Shown: piece by piece, positions 42,719-51,221 of the stretch
Layout: each line of letters starts with the position of its first letter
How positions within the stretch are numbered: the first letter of the stretch is position 1
Assembly (NCBI GenBank): GCA_963759295.1
Contig: CAVWYT010000010.1
Span: forward strand, 682,001 to 746,000
Length of the DNA stretch: 64,000 bases
From: WHSW01 sp963759295
GTDB taxonomy: Bacteria; Actinomycetota; Thermoleophilia; Solirubrobacterales; 70-9
Reading direction: 5' to 3'
Notes under the pieces: generated by a model
Databases searched by the model: none
What the model was told of the DNA's origin: nothing
Seen by the model: only the letters and a program-made list of their open reading frames with translations
Translations under genes and position numbers: made by a program

Positions 42719-43993
42719 ATGGGACTCGCTGTGCTCGGCGCGACACTCGACGGCCACCAGGTCGGCATGCGCTGTGAGCGGGGAACGATCGCCGAGCTCG
42801 GGGAGGGGGTCGAGGCGCGTCCGGGCGATGACGTCATCGAGGCCGAGGAGCTGGCGCTGGTGCCGGGCCTCGTCAACGCCCACACGCACGCGGCGATGAC
42901 CCTGTTTCGAGGTTACGCCGACGACCTGCCGCTGATGCGATGGCTGAACGAGCACATCTGGCCGGTCGAGAAGCGGATGGACGACGAGGACGTCTACTGG
43001 GGGACCCGGCTCGCCTGCGTGGAGATGATCCGCACCGGGACCACGTCCTTCTGGGACATGTACTGGCACGCGCACGCGGCCGCCCGAGCGGTGGAGGACG
43101 CGGGGCTGCGCGCCGTTACCGCGGCGCCGCTGATCGACGACGGCGATCCCGCGAAGTCCGCGCGGGCATGCGGCGACGCGGACCGCAGCCTCGAGCAGAT
43201 CGCAGAGGCCGGCGGTGAGCTCGCCCGCCCCGGCCTCGCGCCGCACGCCATCTACACGGTCAGCGAGCGCTCGTTGCAATGGGTGGGCGAGCGCGCCGCC
43301 GAGCTCGACGTGCCGGTCCAGATCCACCTCTCGGAGACCGAGGACGAGGTCGACCGCTGTCTCGCCGAGCACGGCGAGCGCCCGGCGGCATATCTCGACC
43401 GGCTCGGGCTGCTAGGGCCACGCACGGTGCTCGCCCACGGCACCTGGCTGGATCGCGCCGAGCTCGACCTGATCGCCGAGCGCGGCGCCACCGTGGTCGC
43501 GAACCCGGTCGCGAACCTGAAGCTCGCGGTGGGGCGCGTCTTCCCCTACCTCGAGGCGCGCGACGCCGGGGTCGCGATCGGCCTCGGCACCGACGGGCCG
43601 GGCTCCAACAACTCGCTCGACCTGCTCGCGGACGCGAAGTCGTTCGCGTTGCTGCAGAAGCACGAGGCCCGCGACCCGGCGGCGGTGACCGCGGGCGAGG
43701 TGCTCGCGATCGCGACCGGGCGGCGCTCCGCGCTGCTCGGGGGTGAGGCGCTCGAGGTCGGCGCGCACGCCGACTTCCTCCTCGTCCACGCCGGCGGCCC
43801 GGAGCTCGCGCTTGGGGATCTCGAGGCCGGGCTCGTCTACGCGGCGTCGGGCGCCGTGGTCGACACCACGGTGGTCGCCGGCACCGTGCTGATGCGGGGC
43901 GGCGAGGTTCCCGCGGCGGCCGAGATCATCGCCCGCACCCGTGAACGCGCCGCCGCGCTCGGCCTCGTCAGCTCGTCGGCGCCGGCCGGCTGA
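42719..43993 (+). CDS. Amidohydrolase, 5'-methylthioadenosine/S-adenosylhomocysteine deaminase-like
   Basis: This metal-dependent TIM-barrel deaminase has about 424 residues. Metal ligands HTH in LVPGLVNAHTHAAMTLFRGY, the His in VPVQIHLSETEDEV and LAHGTWLD, and the Asp in GLGTDGPGSNNSLDLLADAK form the standard set. It fits the MtaD branch that converts MTA to methylthioinosine. With the phosphorylase gene just upstream it would make the two-step salvage known from Pseudomonas. I chose ATG 42719; a GTG two codons earlier is also possible. Confidence 0.88.
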   Translation: MGLAVLGATLDGHQVGMRCERGTIAELGEGVEARPGDDVIEAEELALVPGLVNAHTHAAMTLFRGYADDLPLMRWLNEHIWPVEKRMDDEDVYWGTRLACVEMIRTGTTSFWDMYWHAHAAARAVEDAGLRAVTAAPLIDDGDPAKSARACGDADRSLEQIAEAGGELARPGLAPHAIYTVSERSLQWVGERAAELDVPVQIHLSETEDEVDRCLAEHGERPAAYLDRLGLLGPRTVLAHGTWLDRAELDLIAERGATVVANPVANLKLAVGRVFPYLEARDAGVAIGLGTDGPGSNNSLDLLADAKSFALLQKHEARDPAAVTAGEVLAIATGRRSALLGGEALEVGAHADFLLVHAGGPELALGDLEAGLVYAASGAVVDTTVVAGTVLMRGGEVPAAAEIIARTRERAAALGLVSSSAPAG

Positions 43994-44002
43994 GCGGCTC
44001 GA

Positions 44003-46006
44003 CTAGGGATCGCCGTCGAGCCGTGCCGCCAGCTCGACGAAGTAGTCGAGCGCGGCCGGGTTCGCGAGCGAGTCCTTGGACGCCGCCTGGGCGACGGGGG
44101 TGCCGGCGAGGATGCGCTTCACGGGCACCTCGAGCGCCTTTCCCGAGAGCGTGCGCGGCACCTCGGCGATCGCGTAGATGTCGTCCGGGACGTGGCGCGG
44201 TGAGCAGTGCTCGCGGACCCGGCGCTTGATCCGCGCGATCAGCTCCTCATCGAGCTCGGCGCCCTCGCGAAGGACGACGAACAGCGCCATCCACCCCTCG
44301 GTGCCGGGCCGGGGGACGTCGACCACCAGCGAATCGACGACGTCCTCGACCGAGGCGACGGCGCGATAGATCTCCGAGGTGCCCATGCGGACGCCGGAGC
44401 GGTTGATGGTCGAGTCCGAGCGCCCGTAGATGATCGCGGTTCCGCGCGAGGTGATCTCGATCCAGTCACCGTGGCGCCAGACCCCCGGGTACATCTCGAA
44501 GTAGCTGGCGCGGTAGCGGGAACCGTCCTCGTCGCCCCAGAAGAAGAGCGGCATCGAGGGCATCGGCTCGGTGATCACGAGCTCGCCGACCTCGTCGAAG
44601 ACCGCCCTTCCCTGTTCGTCGAAGGCCTCGACGGCGCAGCCCAGCGAGCGAGCCTGCAGCTCGCCCCGATAGACCGGGAGGATCGGAACACCGCCGACGA
44701 ACGCTGTGCAGACGTCGGTGCCGCCCGAGGTCGAGAACAGCCAGGTGTCGGCGCCGACGTGGTCGTAGACCCACTGAAAGCCCTCCGGCGCCAGCGGCGA
44801 TCCGGTCGACCCGACTGCGCGCAGCGCCGAGAGGTCGCGCCCGCGTCCGGGCTCCGCGTCGGCCTTCATGCAGGAGGCGATGAAGCTCGCCGAGGTGCCG
44901 AAGCAGGTCGTCCCGGTGTCGGCGGCGAGCTGCCAGAGCACCTCCATGTCGGGGTGGCCGGGGCTGCCGTCGTAGAGGACGATCGAGGCGTCGGTGAGCA
45001 GCGCGCCGACGAGGAAGTTCCACATCATCCATCCGGTCGTCGTAAACCAGAAGACGCGATCGCCCTGCTGGGCGTCGACGTGGAGGCCGAGCTTCTTCAG
45101 CTGCTCGAGCAGGATCCCGCCGTGGCCCTGGACGATCGCCTTCGGCAGGCCGGTGGTGCCCGAGGAATACAGGACCCACAGGGGGTGGTCGAACGGCAGC
45201 CGCTCGAAGCTCAGCTCGGCCCCCGAACCGCGCTGCTCGATCTCTTCCCAGCGCACGCCCTTGTCGAGCCTGGAGGCATCCGCGCCCGGATCGAGGTAGG
45301 GGATCAGCACCGTCGCCGCCAGCGAGGGCAGCGCGCGCTCGAGCTCGGCGACGACGTCCATGCGGTCGAAGTCGCGGCCGTTGTAGGCATAGCCGTCGAC
45401 GGCGAGCAGGACCTTCGGCTCGACCTGCGCGAAGCGATCGACGACGCTGCCGACCCCGAAGTCGGGGGAGCAGCTCGACCAGATCGCGCCGATCGAGGCC
45501 GCGGCGAGGAAGCCGATCAGCGCACCGGGCGAGTTCGGCAGGTAGGCCACGACCCGATCGCCGCGTATGACGCCCAGCGACCGAAGCCCGCCCGCGAAGG
45601 CGCCGACCCGCGAGCGCAGCTCGCCCCAGGTGATCTCGCCCGGGTTGCCGCCCTCGGCCGCATGGCGGAGCGCGACCGCGTCGTCGTCCACGTCGCGGAA
45701 GATGTGCTCGGCGTAGTTGAGCTCGACGCCCGGAAACCACTCGGCGCCCGGCATCGAGCGGTCGGCGAGCACGGTCCGCGCGTCGCCGCTGTGCTCGACG
45801 TCGAAGTAGTCCCAGATCGAGCGCCAGAAGGCTTCGATGTCGCCGACCGACCAGCGCCAGAGCGCGTGGTAGTCGCCGTCGAGCTCGAGCCCGCGCTCGC
45901 GCTCTAGCCACCGCATGTAGTCGGTCATCTTGGAGCGCCCCACCGCCTCGGCCGACGGCGTCCACAGCAGCTCGCCCCTTTCCGGCGGCGCCGTCGCCTC
46001 GCTCAC
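44003..46006 (-). CDS. Acetoacetyl-CoA synthetase
   Basis: This 667-residue AMP-forming ligase turns acetoacetate, ATP and CoA into acetoacetyl-CoA. WKIWDYF-like N-terminus (WRSIWDYFDVEHSG), ATP loop LYSSGTTGLPKAIVQGHGG, TTTGWMMWNFLVGALLTDAS, the adenylate motif FSTSGGTDVCTAFVGG and the C-terminal TLSGKALEVPVKRILAG with its conserved Lys are intact. The start is GTG at 46006 with GGAGGTCC before it. The neighbouring HMG-CoA lyase could be the acetoacetate source. The M28 peptidase gene precedes it on the same strand. Confidence 0.93.
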   Translation of the reverse strand: MSEATAPPERGELLWTPSAEAVGRSKMTDYMRWLERERGLELDGDYHALWRWSVGDIEAFWRSIWDYFDVEHSGDARTVLADRSMPGAEWFPGVELNYAEHIFRDVDDDAVALRHAAEGGNPGEITWGELRSRVGAFAGGLRSLGVIRGDRVVAYLPNSPGALIGFLAAASIGAIWSSCSPDFGVGSVVDRFAQVEPKVLLAVDGYAYNGRDFDRMDVVAELERALPSLAATVLIPYLDPGADASRLDKGVRWEEIEQRGSGAELSFERLPFDHPLWVLYSSGTTGLPKAIVQGHGGILLEQLKKLGLHVDAQQGDRVFWFTTTGWMMWNFLVGALLTDASIVLYDGSPGHPDMEVLWQLAADTGTTCFGTSASFIASCMKADAEPGRGRDLSALRAVGSTGSPLAPEGFQWVYDHVGADTWLFSTSGGTDVCTAFVGGVPILPVYRGELQARSLGCAVEAFDEQGRAVFDEVGELVITEPMPSMPLFFWGDEDGSRYRASYFEMYPGVWRHGDWIEITSRGTAIIYGRSDSTINRSGVRMGTSEIYRAVASVEDVVDSLVVDVPRPGTEGWMALFVVLREGAELDEELIARIKRRVREHCSPRHVPDDIYAIAEVPRTLSGKALEVPVKRILAGTPVAQAASKDSLANPAALDYFVELAARLDGDP

Positions 46007-46019
46007 CGCTGGACCTCCA

Positions 46020-47273
46020 TCACCGCGCCGAGCCGGCCCGGGCGGGCGAGCTCTGCGGCTGTTGCGGCTTCGGCTTCTCGCCCGAGCGCCGGCCGACGTC
46101 GCGGTCGAGCTGGCGGATGACCTCGAGCGCGAACTCGTGGGCGCGGTCGATCGCCTGCGGATCGAGGGCCTCCGGGACGTCGGTCGCGGCGTGGTAGTTG
46201 GCCGGCATGACGGCGCCCGGCTCGAGGCAGGTGATCGTCGTCGCCTGAAGACCATGTAGCCGCGCGGGCAGCGCGTCGGTGCCGGACCCGTGCGAGAGCG
46301 GCTTCGCGTCGAAGCGGTTCGCGTCCTCGCGGTCGGCGTCGGCGATCGCGGCGCAGATCTCGGTCAGCCGCGAGCGCAGCTCGTAGGTGACGGCCGGGCC
46401 CTCGCCGACCTCGAACCGGACCTCGCCGCGGCCGAGCGATTCGAGGTTGAGCACGTAGGTCGAGGCCGGATCGAGCGACTTCCGCCGACCGCGCACGAAC
46501 GCGCGCATTCCCTGCATCAGGCACTCCTGCCCGCCGGTGAAAAGGATCCAGACCTCGAGGTGCGCGGGCGCGTTCGCCTCCAGCTCCTCGGCGAGCGAGA
46601 GGGCGACGGCGACGCCCGAGGCGTTGTCGTTGGCGCCGGGCACGACCGGGGAGAGCTCGATGTCGACGAAGGCGAAGATCGCCACCAGCAGCACCAGAGT
46701 GGGGGGGAGCTGGAGCAGCGAGACCAGGTTCGAGTCCACGCCCGCCATCCTCACCCCGAGAACGGGCACCAGAAAGGCGATCGACCAGAAGAGCAGCCGA
46801 AACGGGCCGAAGGGTACGGGCAGGGAGTGGGCGACCCTGGTCGTAATCCGCTTGCTGCGCGGCGAGAAGGCGACGCCGCTGCGGGCGGCGTCGACGTGCG
46901 CGGTGATCAGCAGGCGCGCCGCAGCGTTCGGCCGAGCATCGCGGGAGACGACGTTCTGCGAGGCGCGGCGAAAGAACAGGCGCCGAAGCAGGTAGAGGCG
47001 GGCGTTGAGGTCGAAGTAGATCGAGGTCGCCGCGAGCAGAACGAGCGCGAAGCCGAGCGCCGGCACGGCCACGGCGACGAGGCTGCCGGCGAACGCGACA
47101 GCGCAGTGAAGCGCGTAGACGAGGCCGAGCTGCGGATGGACGTGGATCGGCTCGACCTCGGCGCGCCGCCCGAGCCCCCGCAATCGCGCCGCGAGCCGGT
47201 TGGCGGCGCGGCGCTCGGCGTCGGTGCCCGCGAGCCGGCCCCCGAAAGAGCACAGCTCACGGACGATCTCCAT
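46020..47273 (-). CDS. M28 family zinc aminopeptidase with internal membrane helices
   Basis: This peptidase has about 417 residues. The zinc domain is split: TAHVDAARSGVAF (His, Asp) precedes four membrane helices (about residues 140-200), and PGANDNASGVAVALSLAEEL (Asp), FTGGQECLMQGMRAF (Glu-Glu equivalent) and the final His in PANYHAATD come after. Two more helices lie near the start. The insert of a membrane region inside the catalytic domain is unusual but seen in some M28 proteins. An upstream ATG at 47306 would overlap the tRNA-Leu 3' end; ATG 47273 is preferred. Confidence 0.72.
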   Translation of the reverse strand: MEIVRELCSFGGRLAGTDAERRAANRLAARLRGLGRRAEVEPIHVHPQLGLVYALHCAVAFAGSLVAVAVPALGFALVLLAATSIYFDLNARLYLLRRLFFRRASQNVVSRDARPNAAARLLITAHVDAARSGVAFSPRSKRITTRVAHSLPVPFGPFRLLFWSIAFLVPVLGVRMAGVDSNLVSLLQLPPTLVLLVAIFAFVDIELSPVVPGANDNASGVAVALSLAEELEANAPAHLEVWILFTGGQECLMQGMRAFVRGRRKSLDPASTYVLNLESLGRGEVRFEVGEGPAVTYELRSRLTEICAAIADADREDANRFDAKPLSHGSGTDALPARLHGLQATTITCLEPGAVMPANYHAATDVPEALDPQAIDRAHEFALEVIRQLDRDVGRRSGEKPKPQQPQSSPARAGSAR

Positions 47274-47305
47274 GCGCCCGGCGGAGTCCACGGCGGGATT
47301 ATCCA

Positions 47306-47389
47306 TGCGGCGGGTGGGACTCGAACCCACATGCCCCGAAGGACAGCGCCTTTTGAGGGCGCCCTGTATCCCAATTCCAGCACCGCCGC
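47306..47389 (-). tRNA. tRNA-Leu (anticodon CAA)
   Basis: The 84-base cloverleaf has a GCGGCGG/CCGCCGC acceptor stem, a long variable arm as expected for Leu, loop CTCAAAA giving anticodon CAA, and a TTCGAGT T loop. CCA is not encoded. Its last base is shared with an upstream ATG of the peptidase gene on the same strand. Confidence 0.93.
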
Positions 47390-47432
47390 TCGCCACCATT
47401 CTGACGACTGCGGGCGCTACGGTCACGGAGCT

Positions 47433-48128
47433 ATGTGCGGGCGCTACACGCTCTCCAACCCCGATCCCGCGAGCCTGCGGGCGCGGTTCGACATCCTCGA
47501 ATCGTCGAAGATCATCGAGCAGCCGCGGTACAACATCGCGCCCACCGATCCGGTGCTCGCGGTGCGACGCGATCGCGACGGTGCACGCGAGGCCGGTCGC
47601 CTGCGCTGGGGACTGGTGCCCGGGCGCTGGGCCGAGAAGCACGGCGCCCGTCCGCTGATCAACGCGCGCGTCGAGACCGTCGACAGTCAACCGGCGTTCG
47701 CGGAGTCGTTTCGTGAGCGGCGCTGCCTGCTGCCCGCCGACGGCTTCTACGAGTGGCTCGCCGATGAGCGCGGCAAGCGGCCGCTGTGGTTCAGCCGCCC
47801 GGACGGCGAGCTGTTCGCGTTCGCCGGGATCTGGGCCGAGCTGCCGCGAAAGGACGAAGACGGCGTGCTGCACAGCTGCGCGCTCGTCACCTGCGCGCCC
47901 AACAAGCTGATGCGCCCGATCCACGACCGGATGCCGGTCGTCCTCGACCCGGCGGTCGAGGCGGCGTGGCTCGACCCCGAGGCCGACCGCGAGGAGCTGC
48001 TCTCGTTGCTGGTCCCCCCGGCGGAGGACGCGTTGGTCGCGCGCGAGGTGTCCGACCTCGTCAACGACGTCCGCAACGAAGGCCCCGAGCTGATTGGGCC
48101 GCGCGAGGAGCAGGGGGCGCTGTTCTGA
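47433..48128 (+). CDS. yedK: SOS response-associated peptidase / abasic-site crosslinker (YedK/HMCES)
   Basis: This 231-residue SRAP protein forms a thiazolidine bond from its N-terminal Cys2 to abasic sites in single-stranded DNA, protecting forks. MCGRYTLSNP (Cys2), PRYNIAPTDPVLA (Asn), LINARVETV, LLPADGFYEWLADERG (Glu) and HDRMPVVLDP (His) are the five conserved blocks. The ATG at 47433 puts Cys at position 2 after Met removal, which is required for catalysis. It stands alone between two tRNA genes on the opposite strand. Confidence 0.95.
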   Translation: MCGRYTLSNPDPASLRARFDILESSKIIEQPRYNIAPTDPVLAVRRDRDGAREAGRLRWGLVPGRWAEKHGARPLINARVETVDSQPAFAESFRERRCLLPADGFYEWLADERGKRPLWFSRPDGELFAFAGIWAELPRKDEDGVLHSCALVTCAPNKLMRPIHDRMPVVLDPAVEAAWLDPEADREELLSLLVPPAEDALVAREVSDLVNDVRNEGPELIGPREEQGALF

Positions 48129-48143
48129 GCGGCGCGGCGGCGA

Positions 48144-48680
48144 TCAGGCCGGCGCCGGGGCGGCGCCGCCCTGATCGCCCTCGCCGTGAAGGGGCTGGCC
48201 GCCGACCGGCCGCTCCTCCTCGACGTGCCATTCCTGGTTGAAGCCGATCATCGCGACCGCGATCAGCACAACCTGGACCGGGACGATGATCAGGGTGAGC
48301 AGGCCGAGCAGGTCCTCGGGCAGAGCCGGCGAGTCGAGACCGTCCTTGGAGCGTGCGAACCAGTCCGGCGCCGCGATCGCGGCGAAGATCGCCAGGATCA
48401 CTGCGAGCGCCGCGGCAACCGGAAGGATGCCGCGATTCCAGCGCATGACCAGGAACGCGAAGACCACGTAGAGGAGCGCCCAGAGCAGTGACATGGCAGC
48501 GACGCTCGTGCCCAGCAGCCTTTCCCAGCCGCCGACCGTGACTATCGTGATCAGCGCGGCGCTGACCAGCAGCACGAAGGCGATCACCGCCTTCGTGGTC
48601 TTCGCTTGGGCCTTCTCCCTGTTCGGCCGCCACACCTCATAGCCCGGTCGGGCTTGCACGACCTGCATCGACGCAAGCAT
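48144..48680 (-). CDS. Four-helix hypothetical membrane protein
   Basis: This 178-residue protein has a basic cytosolic N-terminus (QARPGYEVWRPNREKAQAK), four hydrophobic stretches (AVIAFVLLVSAALITIV, LWALLYVVFAFLVM, LPVAAALAVILAIFAAIAA, LTLIIVPVQVVLIAVAMIG), and a short acidic tail. No known family. The ATG at 48680 has GGAG five bases upstream; another Met twelve bases later is less well placed. It lies just downstream of tRNA-Leu(UAG) on the same strand and is convergent with yedK. Confidence 0.65.
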   Translation of the reverse strand: MLASMQVVQARPGYEVWRPNREKAQAKTTKAVIAFVLLVSAALITIVTVGGWERLLGTSVAAMSLLWALLYVVFAFLVMRWNRGILPVAAALAVILAIFAAIAAPDWFARSKDGLDSPALPEDLLGLLTLIIVPVQVVLIAVAMIGFNQEWHVEEERPVGGQPLHGEGDQGGAAPAPA

Positions 48681-48717
48681 AAGCGCTCCGCGGGCGACGC
48701 GCCGCGGTTGGGAGGCA

Positions 48718-48803
48718 TGCGGGCGGAGGGACTCGAACCCACACGCTCTTTCGAGCACCGGGACCTAAACCCGGCCTGTCTACCCAAATTCCAGCACGCC
48801 CGC
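48718..48803 (-). tRNA. tRNA-Leu (anticodon UAG)
   Basis: An 86-base tRNA with a GCGGGCG/CGCCCGC acceptor stem, long variable arm, loop TTTAGGT giving anticodon UAG, and TTCGAGT T loop. The T stem carries one T-T mismatch (GTGGG against CCCTC). CCA is not encoded. It reads CUA and, with wobble, other CUN codons. Confidence 0.9.
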
Positions 48804-48919
48804 AGGTACGGCCTCAGTCTACGTCCGATCGACGCTCGATCGGCGCCCGCTCGACCCCGTCCGATCGACGGCTCGGGCCCTGCCGAAGCCGGGCGCTCGC
48901 CTAAACTGTCCTGCCGCTC

Positions 48920-48991
48920 GGGGGAGTGATCTAATGGCTATGAGCGCGGTCTCCAAAACCGTGAATCTGGGTTCGAATCCCGGCTCCCCCG
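48920..48991 (+). tRNA. tRNA-Trp (anticodon CCA), weak D stem
   Basis: A 72-base tRNA with acceptor GGGGGAG/CTCCCCC, anticodon stem GCGGT/ACCGT with loop CTCCAAA (anticodon CCA) and T arm CTGGG-TTCGAAT-CCCGG. The D arm ATCT-AATGGCTA-TGAG keeps A14, GG and A21 but pairs at only two of four positions (10 and 13 are A-G and T-T). Confidence 0.85.
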
Positions 48992-49088
48992 CTTGATCGA
49001 GCGCCGCGCGCGAGGTCGCAACTCCGTGAGGACCAGCGGGTTCTAGGGGCGAGCGCGCCGGCAGGGGCACGCTAGGTTTCGATTTCGA

Positions 49089-49676
49089 ATGACCTCGACC
49101 CGCAAAGCAAGCTGGCGATACGTCGTCGCAGTTTCCGCGACCCTCGTCGGGCTCGCGATCGCGCTGCTGGCCGCGTTCGCGACCGCGGAGCCGGTGGCGA
49201 GCAAGTCGAGCGGCGAGGCGTGTCCTGGCGCGGACACGCTGTCGGTCGACACCACCGTCAAGGCATTGCGCACGTCGCTGCGCTGCCGGATCAACGAGGA
49301 GCGCGCTATCCATGGGACCGGACGACTGCTGATCGACCGGAGCCTGCGCACGGCCGCGACACGCCACGTGAAGACGATGGTCGCGACCGACTGCCTGGCG
49401 CACAAGTGCCCAGGTGAGCCGAACCTCGACACCCGGATCAGGAAGTCCGGCTACGCGGACGGCGCGGATTCCTACCAGTACGCGGAGAACACCGGCTGCG
49501 GGCAAAGCGCCGATGCGATGGTCGAGGTTTGGCTCGACAGCACCTTCCACCGTCTCAACCTGCTCGATGAGAGCTACGAAGACATCGGCGTAGGCGTCTC
49601 TCAGGAGACGATCAAGGGCCGCTGCGGCAAAGGCTTCGCGACGTTCGCGGTCGTCTTCGGACACCGTGAGCCCTGA
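49089..49676 (+). CDS. Secreted CAP-domain (SCP/PR-1-like) protein
   Basis: These 195 residues include a signal peptide or anchor (VVAVSATLVGLAIALLAAFA, cleavage near residue 34). The CAP domain follows: LRCRINEERAIHGTGRLLID, RSLRTAATRHVKTMVATDCL, YQYAENTGCGQSADAMVEVW and FHRLNLLDESYEDIGVGVSQ. The CAP signature His and Glu residues (in RHVK, AEN and FHR) are present, and three Cys pairs fit a secreted protein. Bacterial CAP proteins may bind lipids or act as proteases; unknown here. The ATG at 49089 follows a weak site. Confidence 0.8.
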   Translation: MTSTRKASWRYVVAVSATLVGLAIALLAAFATAEPVASKSSGEACPGADTLSVDTTVKALRTSLRCRINEERAIHGTGRLLIDRSLRTAATRHVKTMVATDCLAHKCPGEPNLDTRIRKSGYADGADSYQYAENTGCGQSADAMVEVWLDSTFHRLNLLDESYEDIGVGVSQETIKGRCGKGFATFAVVFGHREP

Positions 49677-49716
49677 TCCCGCGGCGCCGAGCAAGCGCGC
49701 CTATCATGGGCGGCGC

Positions 49717-49789
49717 GCGGGCGAGGTGTAACTGGTTGCACGTCAGCCTTCCAAGCTGAAGGAAGCGGGTTCGAGCCCCGTCGCCCGCT
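49717..49789 (+). tRNA. tRNA-Gly (anticodon UCC)
   Basis: A 73-base tRNA with acceptor GCGGGCG/CGCCCGC, D stem GTGT/GCAC, anticodon stem TCAGC/GCTGA with loop CTTCCAA (anticodon UCC) and TTCGAGC T loop. The discriminator base is T. CCA is not encoded. Confidence 0.93.
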
Positions 49790-49816
49790 CTCGGGTCGTA
49801 AGATTCCGAACGCATA

Positions 49817-49890
49817 CGGGGCGTGGCGCAGTCTGGTAGCGCACCCGGCTGGGGGCCGGGCGGTCGCTGGTTCAAATCCAGTCGCCCCGA
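49817..49890 (+). tRNA. tRNA-Pro (anticodon GGG)
   Basis: A 74-base tRNA with acceptor CGGGGCG/CGCCCCG, D stem GCGC/GCGC, anticodon stem CCCGG/CCGGG with loop CTGGGGG (anticodon GGG), and T arm GCTGG-TTCAAAT-CCAGT. Its 3' end lies 27 bases after tRNA-Gly. The sialidase-like gene begins on the opposite strand 153 bases later. Confidence 0.93.
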
Positions 49891-50043
49891 TTCTCAGGCT
49901 CGTGCGTGGCACGCCTGGATCAGGCACGCACCGCCACGCATGACCCCGCAGGGGTCCGCAAGCACCTAGACACCTGGGAGACACCTGCGGTGTCTCGCGG
50001 GCCACGTCCGATGCCTGAACCGCGCCAACCGCGAGCAGATTCG

Positions 50044-50997
50044 CTACCGGCCCTCGACCCGTGGCCGGGTCGATGGGACGTCGCCCAGCCGAGTCCCGAT
50101 CGTGATCGGCGCGCCCCATGTCCGGCCTCCGTCGACGGAACGAACCGCGACCTGCTGCGTTGGATTCGGCGCCAGGGGATCTGCAGAATCCGTGGCGACG
50201 ATCGCGGAGATCCCGACGAGGGAGCCGTCCCGGTTGACGAGGATCTTGGTGATTGCGGGCCAGCTGTTCGACGTCCCGGGGTCATAGAGGCCGTGCGGTG
50301 CCGACCAGGTCCGCCCGCCGTCCGTCGTGGTCGACAGCACGCTGTACCCGCTGAAGAAACCGGGCGGCTCGCGCAGGTCGTAGACGTAGTAGGCCTGCTT
50401 CGGTCGGCGAGGATCCGCGGTCAGGCGCGGCAAGTCCCAGAACTCGCCCGTGAGCGGCTGGATCACGTATGGCGTGCCCCACGAAAATCCGCCGTCGGAG
50501 GATCGGCTCGCGATCATGGCTGTGGACGCCTCCTCTGCCGACTCCGGATTGTCGACGACGATCGCGGTGAAGTACGCCTTGCGCCCGTTGGCGTTGAACG
50601 CTACCCCCGGGTCGCTGGCGACCTGAAAAGGACCGCCGGTGCAAGCCGAGAGTCCCGGAACGAAGACCCGCGAAAACGAGTGGCCGCCGTCGCGCGACGC
50701 CATCACCGTGTCCGTCGTCCGGCCGTCCTGGATCCAGGAGACCAGGATTTGGCGCGGATTGCGTGGATTCACCGCCACCGAGGTCTCCTGCGCAAACCCG
50801 GGACTGAATCCGGGGTTCGCCTGCACACAGGGCGCCGAGGGCGAGAACGGGCTCCCACGCGAGATGCGTTCAACGTGCACGCGCACCGATGCCGACAGCG
50901 GCGGCCCGGACGCGAAGACCGCCAGAGCAAGCGACGTCGCCAGAGTGATCCCGCACGACGAGTGCTCGATGATGGCCGACGAGGCGCTGCTCGTCAA
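50044..50997 (-). CDS. Sialidase-like / BNR Asp-box repeat protein, possibly C-terminally short
   Basis: The protein has 317 residues. Four Asp boxes mark beta-propeller blades: SRDGGHSFS, SSDGGFSWG, TTDGGRTWS and SVDGGRTWG, each S/T-x-D-x-G-x-T-W. Exo-sialidases and photosystem-assembly-like propellers have such repeats in six blades; only four are here and the frame ends just after the fourth, so the gene may have lost its 3' end at the tRNA-Pro boundary. The N-terminus holds a probable signal (ITLATSLALAVFASG). The TTG at 50997 is uncertain. No sialidase catalytic Arg triad is evident. Confidence 0.6.
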   Translation of the reverse strand: MTSSASSAIIEHSSCGITLATSLALAVFASGPPLSASVRVHVERISRGSPFSPSAPCVQANPGFSPGFAQETSVAVNPRNPRQILVSWIQDGRTTDTVMASRDGGHSFSRVFVPGLSACTGGPFQVASDPGVAFNANGRKAYFTAIVVDNPESAEEASTAMIASRSSDGGFSWGTPYVIQPLTGEFWDLPRLTADPRRPKQAYYVYDLREPPGFFSGYSVLSTTTDGGRTWSAPHGLYDPGTSNSWPAITKILVNRDGSLVGISAIVATDSADPLAPNPTQQVAVRSVDGGRTWGAPITIGTRLGDVPSTRPRVEGR

Positions 50998-51221
50998 CCG
51001 CGGCGGGATGGACGGGGGGCACGGTGCCCTTTTCGCCAGTGCAGGCGACGACCTCCACGCGGTCGGGGCCTCGCGCCGCTGATGGAGGGCGCGATCGACC
51101 GCATCGTGATCAGCCAGACGGCAGCCGCTACGTCGCTCGGGCGATGCGCGACCCGTTGACGTGACAGCCGCCGCCTTTGGCTTCCGGTTAGGGTGAGCCG
51201 AACCGCACTGGAGTCAGACGG

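Noticed and set aside
49601..50119. 172-residue minus-strand open frame containing GATGFEPATARPP
   Set aside because: It is the well-known artefact of translating the antisense of tRNA genes (here tRNA-Gly and tRNA-Pro); the same happens at 48.7 kb and 47.3 kb (GLEPT-type strings).
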